Counted from the stretch's first letter, positions 13,802 to 20,933 are shown. The stretch is 20,933 bases of DNA from an uncultured Chloroflexota bacterium (GCA_902795255.1 CADBKS010000042.1:1-20933), one strand, 5' to 3'. The notes: a model not told the origin generated them from the letters alone. Translations and numbers: made by a program.

Positions 13802-15115
13802 ATGAAAAAGTTTATCGTTCTCGCACTTGCTCTTTGCATGGTTCTGTCCTTTGCTATGAGCGCATCGGCCGACGGCAAGACCGTCATCAACGTCATGGCC
13901 TTCACTGATGAAGTCCCGGGCATGATCAATAAGTATTTCGAAGCCCATCCTGAACTGGCTGAAAAGTACGAAGTCAACACCACCATCACCGCCACCACCG
14001 ACGGTCTTTATCAGCCTGCTCTGGACCAGATGCTTGCTGCCGGCGAAGCTGACATCTACGCTGCTGAAGCTGCTTTCGTTCTGAAGTATGCACAGGGCGA
14101 CGCTGCTGAATACGCTGCCGCTTACGAAGATCTGGGCATTGATGTTGCGACCCTGCTTGATGCCGCTGATATCGCTGACTACACCGTCGAAATCGGTACC
14201 CGCCCGTCCGATGGCAAACTGGTTGGCCTTGGCTATCAGGCTACCGGTGGTGCATTCATCTACCGCCGCTCCATCGCGAAGGATGTCTGGGGCAACGATG
14301 ATCCTGAATTCGTCGCTGAAAAGATCGGCGCCGGTTCCGGCTCCTGGGATGCTTTCTTCGCCGCTGCTGCGGAACTGAAGGAAAAGGGTTATGCCATCGT
14401 CTCCGGTGACGGCGACATCTGGCACGCTGTTGAAAACAGCTCCGATGCCGGCTGGATCGTTGACGGCAAGCTGAACATCGACCCGAAACGCGAAGCTTTC
14501 CTCGACCTCTCCAAGGAACTCAAGGACAACGGCTACCATCACGATACGCAGGACTGGACCGAAGCCTGGTATGCTGACATGGAAGAAGATGGGGGCGTCT
14601 TCGGTTTCTATGGCCCGGCATGGCTGATCAACTATGTTATCGCTCCGCGCTCCTTCGGTGACTGGGGTGTCTGCGCTTCCAACGTCGGTTTCTTCTGGGG
14701 CGGCACCTGGGTAATGGCCGGCAAGAACGTTATCGGTACTGATAAGCAGGAAGTTGTTGCTGACATCATCAAATGGATCACCCTCGACACTGACGAAGAA
14801 TCCCTGCAGTACAAGTGGGCGAACGGCACTCTGAACGGTGAAGGCGGCACGAAAGATACAGTTGCTTCCGGCGTCGTCATGGCCAAGTCCAACGGTGAAC
14901 TCGATTTCCTGGCCGGCCAGAACATGTTCGATGCATTCGTTCCTGCCAACGCTTACGCCAGCGGTTCCAACATGACCCAGTACGATGAAACCATCAACAC
15001 CTGGTGGCGCGATGCTGTCCGCCAGTACACTGCCGGCAACCTCTCCCGCGAAGAAGCCATCAACGCCTTCAAGCAGAACGTTGCTGACAACCTCGACGTC
15101 GAAGTCGACTTCTGA
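13802..15115 (+). CDS. Carbohydrate ABC transporter substrate-binding protein (family 1)
   Basis: This 437-aa protein has a signal peptide (MKKFIVLALALCMVLSFAMS, cleavage likely after SASA near residue 22). Unusually for a Gram-positive binding protein, no cysteine lies at the cleavage site, so it does not look like a lipoprotein; it may be retained by the signal anchor, by partners or in the wall. The mature part fits the extracellular solute-binding protein family 1: TVINVMAFTDEVPGMINKYF start, QPALDQMLAAGEADIYAAE, SWDAFFAAAAELKEKGY, and FGFYGPAWLINYVI. Tryptophans (WDAF, WHAV, WTEAWYAD, WWRDAV) would stack on sugar rings. Codon choice is strongly biased (many GCT, GGC, GAA, AAC), typical of a highly expressed gene. 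A terminator and stem-loop separate it from the permeases, which would keep its level above theirs. Confidence 0.92.
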   Translation: MKKFIVLALALCMVLSFAMSASADGKTVINVMAFTDEVPGMINKYFEAHPELAEKYEVNTTITATTDGLYQPALDQMLAAGEADIYAAEAAFVLKYAQGDAAEYAAAYEDLGIDVATLLDAADIADYTVEIGTRPSDGKLVGLGYQATGGAFIYRRSIAKDVWGNDDPEFVAEKIGAGSGSWDAFFAAAAELKEKGYAIVSGDGDIWHAVENSSDAGWIVDGKLNIDPKREAFLDLSKELKDNGYHHDTQDWTEAWYADMEEDGGVFGFYGPAWLINYVIAPRSFGDWGVCASNVGFFWGGTWVMAGKNVIGTDKQEVVADIIKWITLDTDEESLQYKWANGTLNGEGGTKDTVASGVVMAKSNGELDFLAGQNMFDAFVPANAYASGSNMTQYDETINTWWRDAVRQYTAGNLSREEAINAFKQNVADNLDVEVDF

Positions 15116-15130
15116 TCCCTGATCAGTTTC

Positions 15131-15160
15131 GGGGGAGGGCCCGTCCCTCCCCCTTTTTTT
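15131..15160 (+). terminator. Terminator between binding protein and permease genes
   Basis: GGGGGAGGG (15131-15139), loop CCCGT, CCCTCCCCC (15145-15153), then seven T's. Strong; partial read-through would feed the permease genes. Confidence 0.92.
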
Positions 15161-15219
15161 CAGGACAGATGCGGACGCTCTGCTTTTCCCTTCAATAAGA
15201 GAGCGCAGCGTCTGTCCTG
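15161..15219 (+). other. Long intercistronic stem-loop
   Basis: CAGGACAGATGCGGACGCTC (15161-15180) plus one T pairs, with one or two bulges, with AGAGCGCAGCGTCTGTCCTG (15200-15219). It directly follows the terminator T-tract and precedes the first permease gene's ribosome binding site. It could protect a processed permease mRNA from 5' decay, or be read as a regulatory leader. Confidence 0.55.
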
Positions 15220-15251
15220 AACAGAATTAAACGAAAGGAGAGAACAAACCC

Positions 15252-16175
15252 ATGAATCAGAAACCCAAAAAGCTCTCATATGCCAAGTACGGTTATCTCT
15301 TCAGCCTGCCGTTTGTGATCATTTATGCGATCTTTCATCTTTACCCGACGATTTACACGGCAATCCTTGGGTTCACGGACTGCAAAGGGCTCGGGAACAG
15401 CAACTGGCATATTTATACCGAAGATATCTGGAGAAATTTCCGGGCGATCCTGAATAACAACACATTCAAAACATCTCTGTCCAATACAGTCGTGATCTGG
15501 GTCATGAACTTCATTCCGCAGATCCTGCTGGCCCTTTTGCTGACCGCCTGGTTCACCAGCAAGCGGAACCAGATCAAGGGGCAGGGCTTTTTCAAGGTCG
15601 TCTTCTACATGCCGAACATTATCACGGCTGCTTCCGTTGCAATTCTGTTCAACACGCTGTTCGGTTACCCGAAGGGTCCTGTAAATGATCTGCTGGTTTC
15701 ATGGGGTTTGAGAAGTGACCCGTATTACTTTACCAACAACGGTACTGCTGCCAGATGGATCATTGCTTTCATTCAATTCTGGATGTGGTATGGCTATACG
15801 ATGATCATCCTGATCTCCGGCGTTTTGGGCATCAACCCCGAGATTTTTGAAGCCGCAGAGATCGACGGCGCCAATGACCGGCAGGTCTTCTGGCAGATCA
15901 CGATCCCGAATATCCGCACGATCCTCACTTACACGCTCATCACTTCTATGATCGGCGGTTTGAATATGTACGATATGTCCAGGATGTTCAACAATGGCGG
16001 TCCGAACAATTCAACCCTGACAGCTAATGTTTTCATTTACAATCAGGCATTCTCCGGCAGCTATTTGTATAACCGTGCATCTGCTGCGAGTATGATCATG
16101 TTCGTGATCATTGCCATACTTTCTGTTGTTGTCTTCTATCTGATGCGGGACAGAAGCACTGAACACAGAGGATAA
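15252..16175 (+). CDS. Sugar ABC transporter permease (MalF/UgpA type)
   Basis: This 307-aa inner-membrane protein has six predicted spans; the first is YLFSLPFVIIYAIFHLYP (about 15-32). AAAGGAGAG lies before ATG 15252. The EAA loop that docks the ATPase is present: EAAEIDGANDRQVFWQITIP (about 202-221), with the conserved G. The length and short first periplasmic loop fit the MalF-like (UgpA/LacF) class of CUT1 importers rather than the long enteric MalF. It pairs with the MalG-like permease 17 bases downstream. No ATP-binding subunit is encoded here; many Bacillota use one shared ATPase (MsmX/MsmK type) for several importers. Confidence 0.93.
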   Translation: MNQKPKKLSYAKYGYLFSLPFVIIYAIFHLYPTIYTAILGFTDCKGLGNSNWHIYTEDIWRNFRAILNNNTFKTSLSNTVVIWVMNFIPQILLALLLTAWFTSKRNQIKGQGFFKVVFYMPNIITAASVAILFNTLFGYPKGPVNDLLVSWGLRSDPYYFTNNGTAARWIIAFIQFWMWYGYTMIILISGVLGINPEIFEAAEIDGANDRQVFWQITIPNIRTILTYTLITSMIGGLNMYDMSRMFNNGGPNNSTLTANVFIYNQAFSGSYLYNRASAASMIMFVIIAILSVVVFYLMRDRSTEHRG

Positions 16176-16192
16176 TCAAGGAGAACTGCAAT

Positions 16193-17044
16193 ATGAAAAC
16201 TTTGGAAAGAAGAAGCGGGAACCCCGTTTACAAAGCAGTGATTTATATCGTTCTGATCTTTCTTGCGATCCTGAGCCTGTTCCCATTCTATGTGATGATC
16301 ATCAACTCCACCCGGGACACCAAACAGATCCAGCAGCACGCTGTTTCCCTGTTTCCGTCAACGAACCTGGAAAACAACTGGAAAGTTCTGACCGGCAAGA
16401 CATTCAACCCGTACCGCGGTTTCCTCAACTCTGTGATCATCGCTGTAGGATGTACTGCGCTGACGATTTATTTCTCCACGCTGACGGCCTGGGCGATCGT
16501 CGCTTATGAATGGAAGCTGAAGAAGCCATTCTTTGGTTTCATTCTGGCGGTTATGATGATCCCGGGCACGATCACCGCCATCGGTTTTTATCAGTTCATG
16601 TGGAAGATCCATCTGACGAACAACTACCTGGCATTGATCATTCCTTCCATCGCGGCACCGGGTACCGTATTTTTCATGCGGCAGTATATGCTGGCAAGCT
16701 TCCCGATGGAGCTGCTTGATTCGGCACGTATCGATGGCGCCGGAGAATTCAGAACCTTTAACGAGATCGCCCTGCCGATCATGAAACCGGCTATGGCTAC
16801 CCAGGCGATCTTCGGTTTTGTCGCCACATGGAACCAGCTGTTCATGCCGAGTATCCTGCTCACCAGGAATGACCTCTATACAATGCCGATGATGGTATCC
16901 CAGCTGAAGGGGGATATCTACAAGGTGGAATACGGTGCCGTTTACCTCGGGCTGACGCTCTCCGTCCTGCCGCTGTTTGTGATCTACTTCGCGCTCAGCA
17001 AATACATCATCGCCGGAGTCGCACTGGGGTCCGTCAAGGGATAG
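16193..17044 (+). CDS. Sugar ABC transporter permease (MalG/UgpE type)
   Basis: This 283-aa inner-membrane protein is translated from ATG 16193 with AAGGAGAA upstream. It starts with a basic cytoplasmic end (MKTLERRSGN) and a first span (AVIYIVLIFLAILSLFPFYVM). The standard MalG-like loop follows (NSTRDTKQIQQ...LFPS), and the EAA motif appears as DSARIDGAGEFRTFNEIALP (about 176-195). The C-terminus YIIAGVALGSVKG is the typical 'G...GAVKG' tail that inserts toward the ATPase dimer in this subfamily. It forms the translocation pore with the preceding permease. A terminator follows, so the importer is a three-gene unit: binding protein, MalF-like, MalG-like. Confidence 0.93.
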   Translation: MKTLERRSGNPVYKAVIYIVLIFLAILSLFPFYVMIINSTRDTKQIQQHAVSLFPSTNLENNWKVLTGKTFNPYRGFLNSVIIAVGCTALTIYFSTLTAWAIVAYEWKLKKPFFGFILAVMMIPGTITAIGFYQFMWKIHLTNNYLALIIPSIAAPGTVFFMRQYMLASFPMELLDSARIDGAGEFRTFNEIALPIMKPAMATQAIFGFVATWNQLFMPSILLTRNDLYTMPMMVSQLKGDIYKVEYGAVYLGLTLSVLPLFVIYFALSKYIIAGVALGSVKG

Positions 17045-17066
17045 CATCATCTACGATCCGTATAAG

Positions 17067-17105
17067 AAAGGGACAGTGGGGACCGTTCTCACTGTCCTTT
17101 TTTTG
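17067..17105 (+). terminator. Rho-independent terminator of the ABC importer operon
   Basis: GGACAGTG (17071-17078) pairs with CACTGTCC (17090-17097) followed by eight T's. The 100 bases after it hold a promoter-like TTCACG-17 bp-TATAAT (17175-17203) that now runs into the insertion sequence. Confidence 0.9.
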
Positions 17106-17353
17106 TGAGATCAAAAGGTCTTCGCAATACGCCCTGTCAAAACCGTCAACAAATGAGCGTTTTTTATCAGATATTTCACGGCTTTACAGAAAAAACGTAT
17201 AATAATCCCGAATTATTCATGAAACCTTCAATAGCACAAAAAAAGACCCGATCACAATGACAGTTTACGAGTTTAGCTACTTTCAGATCAAGTATTGGAA
17301 TACCCCTTGGTATGGTAAAGCAGCTATTCAACTGTCAAGGTTCATCAGCTTTT

Positions 17354-18592
17354 TTACACTTCCGGCAGAGGGTTTATTTGCCAAATATTGTGCAATGTCT
17401 CGTAAAAATCGAGCTGAAACGGACAACTGCCGCACAACTTAAACACAACATATCTGGCGCTTCGAACAATCCTGGCTGCGATTTTCATCAGTTTTAGCCT
17501 TACGGTATCTATCCGATCTTTCCGCAGTTTGGCAGGTAACACCAATCTTCGGAACAAATTGAACAAATTGTATGTCAAGGCATGAATCTGAACACGATTG
17601 GCATTGACAATCTGTGATGAACTGCTGACATAATCCATGTCAAAGCCGGATTTGCATTCCTTGATGAAGTTTTCCATCTGTCCGCGTTTGCAGTAAAAGG
17701 AAATCAGTTCCTCAGGAGATGAATCCATATTGGTAACGACAAAGGTGTACATATGGACCATCTGACCAAAAGGTTTCTCAATCTTGCATACAACACGTCT
17801 CGGATAATCCCATGAACCGGCTTGATACTCGAATTCACCATAAACAACAGCATAGGACACGGCATCTTCTCTTGATTTCATCAAATCATATAACTCAGAT
17901 TCGAGTTCACTTGCCAATTTTCTCAATACTTCATTCTCTTTCAGTCGTATCGCGTAAGATGTTCTATTGTCTTCGCATACTCTATATAGTTCATCTGTAG
18001 CAAACCCGCTGTCACCTCGAAGAAACAAGGCTATATCCGGGTAGTTCTTCTGGTATTCCTCCATCAGCGGTCTCATGAACGCTGCAGCACCGTTACAGCA
18101 GTATTTCGTTCCCGGTCTGAGTTCAATTTTCAGCAAGTCTCCGGTCATTCCGTCGAAACAGAGTAAGGGATGATATCCTTTCTCCTGATAATGGAAGTTA
18201 AACGCCCCTCCTTCCTGTTTGCCAAATGTCGCAAAAAGTGTGGAATCCAAATCAAAGAGTACATGCTCCGGCATCTTGACTGAATAGGAAATTTTGCGGA
18301 TTCTCCTCAGCATTTCCTCTAACTGAGCAAGCGTCTTCTCATCCAGCCGATTATGAAAACGGGATAATGTCGGTTGAGAGGCCAATGTTTGTTTTCCTAC
18401 ACAGGCAGTTAGAGCAGGATCATTTCTCAATGCATCCGCATGATCATCCTGGTAATATGCACCCATGATTTGATAAAGCATTTGGAGGAGATTTTCATGA
18501 TCCTTATGCTGTCTGATATGTCCGGAGTCAGTGGTATGGAAAATTTCCTTTGTCAGTCTTTCTACTCCGAACTTATTGAAAAATTCTTTCAT
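17354..18592 (-). CDS. IS1380-family DDE transposase, displaced from its natural start
   Basis: This 412-aa open frame starts at an internal Met (MKEFFNKFGVERLTKEIFH). The catalytic triad can be read: D114/D116 in VLFDLDSTLF, D194 in LRGDSGFATD, and E307 in RGQMENFIKE, with the family's 'YHPLLCFDGMTGDLL' strand between. The C-terminus is complete (DFYETLHNIWQINPLPEV). Family members normally begin about 40 residues earlier, with an 'F.GG.LSSDGGLLLLKEF' stretch. The codons for KLSSDGGLLL do lie just upstream in frame, but a stop cuts that frame off from the good start at ATG 18719. The protein may be made without its N-terminal strand, or the gene may be dead. The function if active is cut-and-paste transposition. 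Confidence 0.88.
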   Translation of the reverse strand: MKEFFNKFGVERLTKEIFHTTDSGHIRQHKDHENLLQMLYQIMGAYYQDDHADALRNDPALTACVGKQTLASQPTLSRFHNRLDEKTLAQLEEMLRRIRKISYSVKMPEHVLFDLDSTLFATFGKQEGGAFNFHYQEKGYHPLLCFDGMTGDLLKIELRPGTKYCCNGAAAFMRPLMEEYQKNYPDIALFLRGDSGFATDELYRVCEDNRTSYAIRLKENEVLRKLASELESELYDLMKSREDAVSYAVVYGEFEYQAGSWDYPRRVVCKIEKPFGQMVHMYTFVVTNMDSSPEELISFYCKRGQMENFIKECKSGFDMDYVSSSSQIVNANRVQIHALTYNLFNLFRRLVLPAKLRKDRIDTVRLKLMKIAARIVRSARYVVFKLCGSCPFQLDFYETLHNIWQINPLPEV

Positions 18593-18719
18593 AAGAAGCA
18601 GACCTCCATCGGATGAGAGTTTGCCTCCTGCTGGAGTTTGTCTCCTGCTGTTTGCCTCCTTCGAAATTTACATGTATATTTTTGTTGCTTTCCAGTACAA
18701 TTCCGCTTATAATAGACAT
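18593..18719 (-). pseudogene. Out-of-frame 5' end of the transposase gene
   Basis: ATG 18719 has an excellent ribosome binding site (AAGGAGAAG) and encodes MSIISGIVLESNKNIHVNFE followed by GGK, which matches the expected transposase N-terminus. It then enters 17-bp tandem repeats (18617-18660) and shifts out of frame relative to the main transposase frame. Removing 31 bp would give an uninterrupted VNFEGGKLSSDGGLLLMKEF. The gene is therefore frameshifted by repeat expansion. A -10-like TATAAT on the minus strand lies at 18764-18759. Confidence 0.75.
18617..18660. repeat. 17-bp tandem repeats inside the transposase N-terminus
   Basis: On the plus strand, AGTTTGCCTCCTGCTG is followed by AGTTTGTCTCCTGCT and then a truncated GTTTGCCTCCT. 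The units are near-identical and head to tail. They occur exactly where the transposase frame breaks. Confidence 0.75.
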
Positions 18720-18863
18720 AGGGCTTCTCCTTTGGTTTTTGTTTTTGGTGATATAAAAATTATACCAAATCAGAAGTCCTTTCTTTACTTTGCTTCACTT
18801 AATAGATGAAAGCAATTTTCTTAAGATATCCTGAATTTATTCGGATTTTTGTCAAAAAATCAA

Positions 18864-18907
18864 AATCTTATGAATAATCCAGGATAATCTTATGAATAAT
18901 CCAGGAT
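18864..18907. repeat. Tandem duplication of the insertion sequence end
   Basis: AATCTTATGAATAATCCAGG plus AT occurs twice in a row (18864-18885 and 18886-18907). Each unit contains the terminal inverted repeat of the IS1380 element. Confidence 0.85.
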
Positions 18908-19013
18908 TATGATTATAATATAAAAACGCTTACAATTCCCGCTGGACAGAAATCCGCGCGGACCGGAAAACAGTAGAACTTTACAGAAAGGCCAAACCAT
19001 TTTTTTACCTTCA

Positions 19014-19979
19014 ATGGGAAACACACGAAACGGGGTAAATGAAAGGATGATTCCGCGTGGGGATCCTATCCATTGCCGGGTAATTCAGCGGAACGAATTA
19101 TCTGTCTTTTCGCAGTATCTGCTGCCGAATGCGGCCATGCAGGCTGCGCGCGGCGGCAAACGGATGGTCATCCTGGGCGCGGTCTTTCAGAATCTGGCGT
19201 GCGGTGCGGCTGCACTGCGCCTGTCCGGTCCATCGGATGACGGCGGAACGGCAGATCTGCGGAGTCTGTTTGTCGATCCCATGATCCGCCGGAGGGGTAC
19301 CGGGACCAGGCTGCTGGAGCTGGCAGTGGAAAAGGCACGGGATGCCGGCGCGGACTGGCTGGATGCCTCTTACACTGCCGAAGGGGAAGACGTGCAGATC
19401 CTGCACCGTATGTTTCGGAAGCTGGGGGCAGATCCGGAAAGCAATTACAGTTCCTATTCCTTTGACAGCTCGCATTTTCACGGGACCCGTCTGCTGCGGA
19501 ATATTTGGTCCTGCCGCTTCCGGCCGCCTCAGCAGATCGTGCAGTTTTCCGATCTGAACATGGAACAGATCCGGAGCATCGAGGCGGATCCCGAGCTTCC
19601 GGCGAACCTGATGCCGGGCCGCATGCGTGCGATGGACCCTACGATGTCGCTGGCATGGGTGAACGCGGACGGTACGGTGTCCGGATTTATTCTCGGGTGC
19701 ATGAGCAGTCCGGGAAATTACGCCAATCTGTCTACCTGGTGCACCGGAGGCGCGCCGTTTGGCTGTTTTTATTATCTGCTGAAGGCGCAGCTGCAGCGCT
19801 GCTTTTATCACAGCGGCGGTGATTTTATCTATCATGTATGTTCGACTTCCGCGTATATGGACGCCCTTGCAGAGGGATATTCCGGCGGGAAATTCAAAAA
19901 AATGCAGCTGTATTCCGTCCGGATTGACCTGGAAAAACTGGAGAATCAGGCGGAGCGTTATCCAAAAGAGGAAAACTGA
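19014..19979 (+). CDS. GNAT-family N-acetyltransferase (probably two GNAT halves)
   Basis: This is a 321-aa protein. The first half (about 20-150) is a GNAT domain: LACGAAALRL strand, ADLRSLFVDPMIRRRGTG (80-97) with the acetyl-CoA pyrophosphate loop RRRGTGTRLL, then a helix and WLDASYTAEG. The second half (about 165-310) has the look of a decayed GNAT repeat (AWVNADGTVSGFILGCMSS, strand and bulge, then a long helix). The start is uncertain: ATG 19014 has no close ribosome binding site, and an ATG 11 codons later is equally possible. The substrate is unknown. It ends with TGATG overlap into a ten-codon frame that precedes the DUF4157 frame, suggesting translational coupling with that gene. It begins about 130 bp after the insertion sequence end. 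Confidence 0.8.
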   Translation: MGNTRNGVNERMIPRGDPIHCRVIQRNELSVFSQYLLPNAAMQAARGGKRMVILGAVFQNLACGAAALRLSGPSDDGGTADLRSLFVDPMIRRRGTGTRLLELAVEKARDAGADWLDASYTAEGEDVQILHRMFRKLGADPESNYSSYSFDSSHFHGTRLLRNIWSCRFRPPQQIVQFSDLNMEQIRSIEADPELPANLMPGRMRAMDPTMSLAWVNADGTVSGFILGCMSSPGNYANLSTWCTGGAPFGCFYYLLKAQLQRCFYHSGGDFIYHVCSTSAYMDALAEGYSGGKFKKMQLYSVRIDLEKLENQAERYPKEEN

Positions 19980-20003
19980 TGGCACCCATGCAGACACAAT
20001 CGT

Positions 20004-20558
20004 ATGACTGAGAATCAAAAAATGAAACATGAATCTGTGAAGATCCGGGATGGCGTTGAGAAGAACACCGAGCCGGAGAAAAAGGAATTGGAATCGTACA
20101 CCGGGCAGGTCATTCCCAACAGTGCCATGCTTTCCATGGTCGGGGATCCGGAGGCGAACGGGGACCCTGAGCCGGATCCGACAGGGGATGCTCCGCAGAA
20201 TGTGATCCGCCGGGAACCGTCCATCAGCGCGCTGCGCGCGGGAACTGCATCGCCGACCGGTGCTCAGCTGGGTCATCCGTTAAAGCTGGAGACAGCGGTC
20301 CGCACAAAAATGGAGAACGCTTTCGGCGCTAACCTTTCAACGCTGAAGCTCTATGAAAGCGAGGCTGCGGGAGCCGCAGATGCTTCAGCCGTCGCACAGG
20401 GAAACCGGATCGCCTTTGCACCGGGGAAGACGGATTTTCACTCCCGCAGCGGGCAGGAACTGCTGGGCCATGTGAGCCTTTCCACCACGCAAATCTACAC
20501 GCATGTGACGGCGGAGCGTCTTACCGCCGTTTATGAAAAACATCATCCAAGGGCCTAG
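20004..20558 (+). CDS. Chimeric frame: DUF4157 domain fused to XerC/D recombinase tail
   Basis: This is a 184-aa frame. Residues 1-80 are a disordered polar leader. Residues 88-156 are the start of a DUF4157 (eCIS-core) domain: [40 protein letters not shown], then RSGQELLGH. The domain should continue HE..H, its metalloprotease-like motif, but after ELLGH (152-156) the sequence becomes [20 protein letters not shown] and YEKHHPRA. That is the unmistakable C-terminus of a XerC/D tyrosine recombinase, with the conserved His (H156) and the nucleophile Y165. The recombinase core (first Arg, second His-x-x-Arg) is absent, so it cannot recombine DNA. Neither parent function should remain. ELLGH is shared by both families, so the joint sits on short homology. 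The ribosome binding site is poor; upstream a ten-codon frame from ATG 19979 overlaps. Confidence 0.8.
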   Translation: MTENQKMKHESVKIRDGVEKNTEPEKKELESYTGQVIPNSAMLSMVGDPEANGDPEPDPTGDAPQNVIRREPSISALRAGTASPTGAQLGHPLKLETAVRTKMENAFGANLSTLKLYESEAAGAADASAVAQGNRIAFAPGKTDFHSRSGQELLGHVSLSTTQIYTHVTAERLTAVYEKHHPRA

Positions 20559-20570
20559 GAGGGACCAATT

Positions 20571-20933
20571 ATGTTGCCATTACTGGAAAAAACGAGAATG
20601 ATCAACAAACTGCTGCAGAACACGGAAACCGTCAGCTACAAAAAGATGGCGGAAGTGCTCAAGGACGTGATCAAGGCAAACATCTACATCGTCTCCAGCG
20701 AGGGAGAGCTGCTGGGCTACTCCATCCTGGACGGCTTTGAATGTGAGCTGATGATCAAAAAGGTGCTGGACGTGGGCAACGGTCCCGGCTTTTTCGCCTG
20801 CATCCTGTCGGAGGAGGGCTTGGAGGTTACAGCCATCGACCAGTCCGAGGGCGTGCTTGAAAAGTCGCGGGAGAATGCCGCGAAGCTGGGGGTTCATCCT
20901 GCATCTCTGCAGATGAACGTGAACCAGCTGGAC
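20571..20933 (+). CDS. Chimeric frame: CodY N-terminus fused to SAM methyltransferase (partial)
   Basis: This frame runs to the window edge (121 residues seen). The ribosome binding site TAGGAGGG overlaps the stop codon of the preceding frame. Residues 1-62 are the start of CodY, the GTP- and branched-chain amino acid-sensing repressor: [49 protein letters not shown]. From about residue 63 it becomes a class I SAM-dependent methyltransferase: [14 protein letters not shown] (motif I), then [19 protein letters not shown] (acidic motif II loop, D90). CodY normally continues with its GAF effector-binding domain and ends with a winged helix; both are missing. The joint falls at 'KKVL(D)', a string plausible in both parents. 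Directly after XerC tail sequence, this fits a xerC-codY gene order known in Bacillota. Confidence 0.8.
   Translation, partial: MLPLLEKTRMINKLLQNTETVSYKKMAEVLKDVIKANIYIVSSEGELLGYSILDGFECELMIKKVLDVGNGPGFFACILSEEGLEVTAIDQSEGVLEKSRENAAKLGVHPASLQMNVNQLD

Larger units (their letters stand above)
17207..18883 (-). mobile_element. IS1380-family insertion sequence
   Basis: This element is about 1.68 kb, the usual size for the family, with the transposase on the minus strand. The left end CCCGAATTATTCAT (from 17207) is inverted at the right end, where the minus strand reads CCTGGATTATTCAT from 18883: 12 of 14 match. Flanking ATAAT at 17202-17206 and 18884-18888 would be a 5-bp target duplication. A second copy of the right end lies 22 bp further out (to 18905), so the outer boundary is not absolutely certain. 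Between the left end and the transposase stop (17207-17353) there is no gene. Composition is AT-richer than the neighbouring operons. Confidence 0.85.

Noticed and set aside
17257..17442. Short plus-strand frames at the left end of the insertion sequence
   Set aside because: They lie inside the element opposite or next to the transposase end, with no ribosome binding site; the promoter-like sequence before them is probably chance or belonged to DNA now separated by the insertion.
19098..20276. 392-codon minus-strand open frame opposite the GNAT and DUF4157 genes
   Set aside because: The plus strand carries clear GNAT and DUF4157 motifs; the minus frame is Arg/His/Pro-rich with no motif.
20004..20558. 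Reading the DUF4157/Xer frame as a new type of recombinase or an eCIS effector
   Set aside because: It lacks the recombinase core residues and the DUF4157 HExxH motif; the joint on a shared motif fits a misjoin better than a designed fusion.
1..20933. tRNA, rRNA or known riboswitch
   Set aside because: No cloverleaf, rRNA core sequence or recognisable riboswitch motif was seen on reading; a covariance-model scan (Infernal/Rfam) would be needed to be certain.

Overview
The window looks like a chromosomal stretch from an uncultured, probably gut- or rumen-dwelling Clostridia-type Bacillota. Almost every gene has a strong AGGAGG-like ribosome binding site. Sugar uptake uses a binding protein plus two permeases with no dedicated ATPase. 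An IS1380-type element is present, and a fragment of CodY, a Bacillota-only regulator, lies at the right end. This placement is an inference; there is no rRNA or other phylogenetic marker here.

Layout: 1-362 (minus) is the N-terminal part of a GPH/MelB-type sugar symporter running off the left edge. 591-1394 (minus) is an SseB-domain protein. 1755-2382 is an overlapping Phd-like antitoxin / PIN-domain toxin pair. 2552-6180 is visibly AT-richer and holds three genes: an unknown 154-aa protein, a large minus-strand protein with two J domains, one membrane segment and three Ig-like repeats, and an unknown 298-aa protein transcribed divergently from it. 6256-8880 is a complete metal-resistance unit: promoter with an ArsR-type operator, an ArsR/SmtB sensor with two recognisable metal sites, a stand-alone HMA protein, a CPC-type P1B ATPase and a terminator. 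9419-10069 is a secreted Pro/Tyr-rich protein with a C-terminal Ig-like domain.

10452-17105 is mostly carbohydrate use: a cytoplasmic GH3 glycosidase (beta-xylosidase/glucosidase type), a small nitroreductase, and an ABC importer (binding protein, terminator and stem-loop, two permeases). The intergenic regions carry dispersed repeats: a perfect 64-nt inverted repeat with a second half-copy, a 65-bp direct repeat, and a ~140-bp element present in two opposite copies.

17207-18883 is an IS1380-family element. Its transposase reading frame is separated from its natural start by a small tandem-repeat insertion. The right end (19014-20933) holds a GNAT acetyltransferase followed by two chimeric reading frames: DUF4157 fused to the tail of a XerC/D recombinase, and the CodY N-terminus fused to a SAM methyltransferase. 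Both joins fall at short motifs shared by the two parents. They bracket about 320 bp of apparent xerC-codY sequence, so an assembly or library chimera at a contig end must be excluded before any biological reading.

The most promising undescribed object is the tandem J-domain / transmembrane / Ig-repeat protein at 3020-5152 with its two unknown neighbours.
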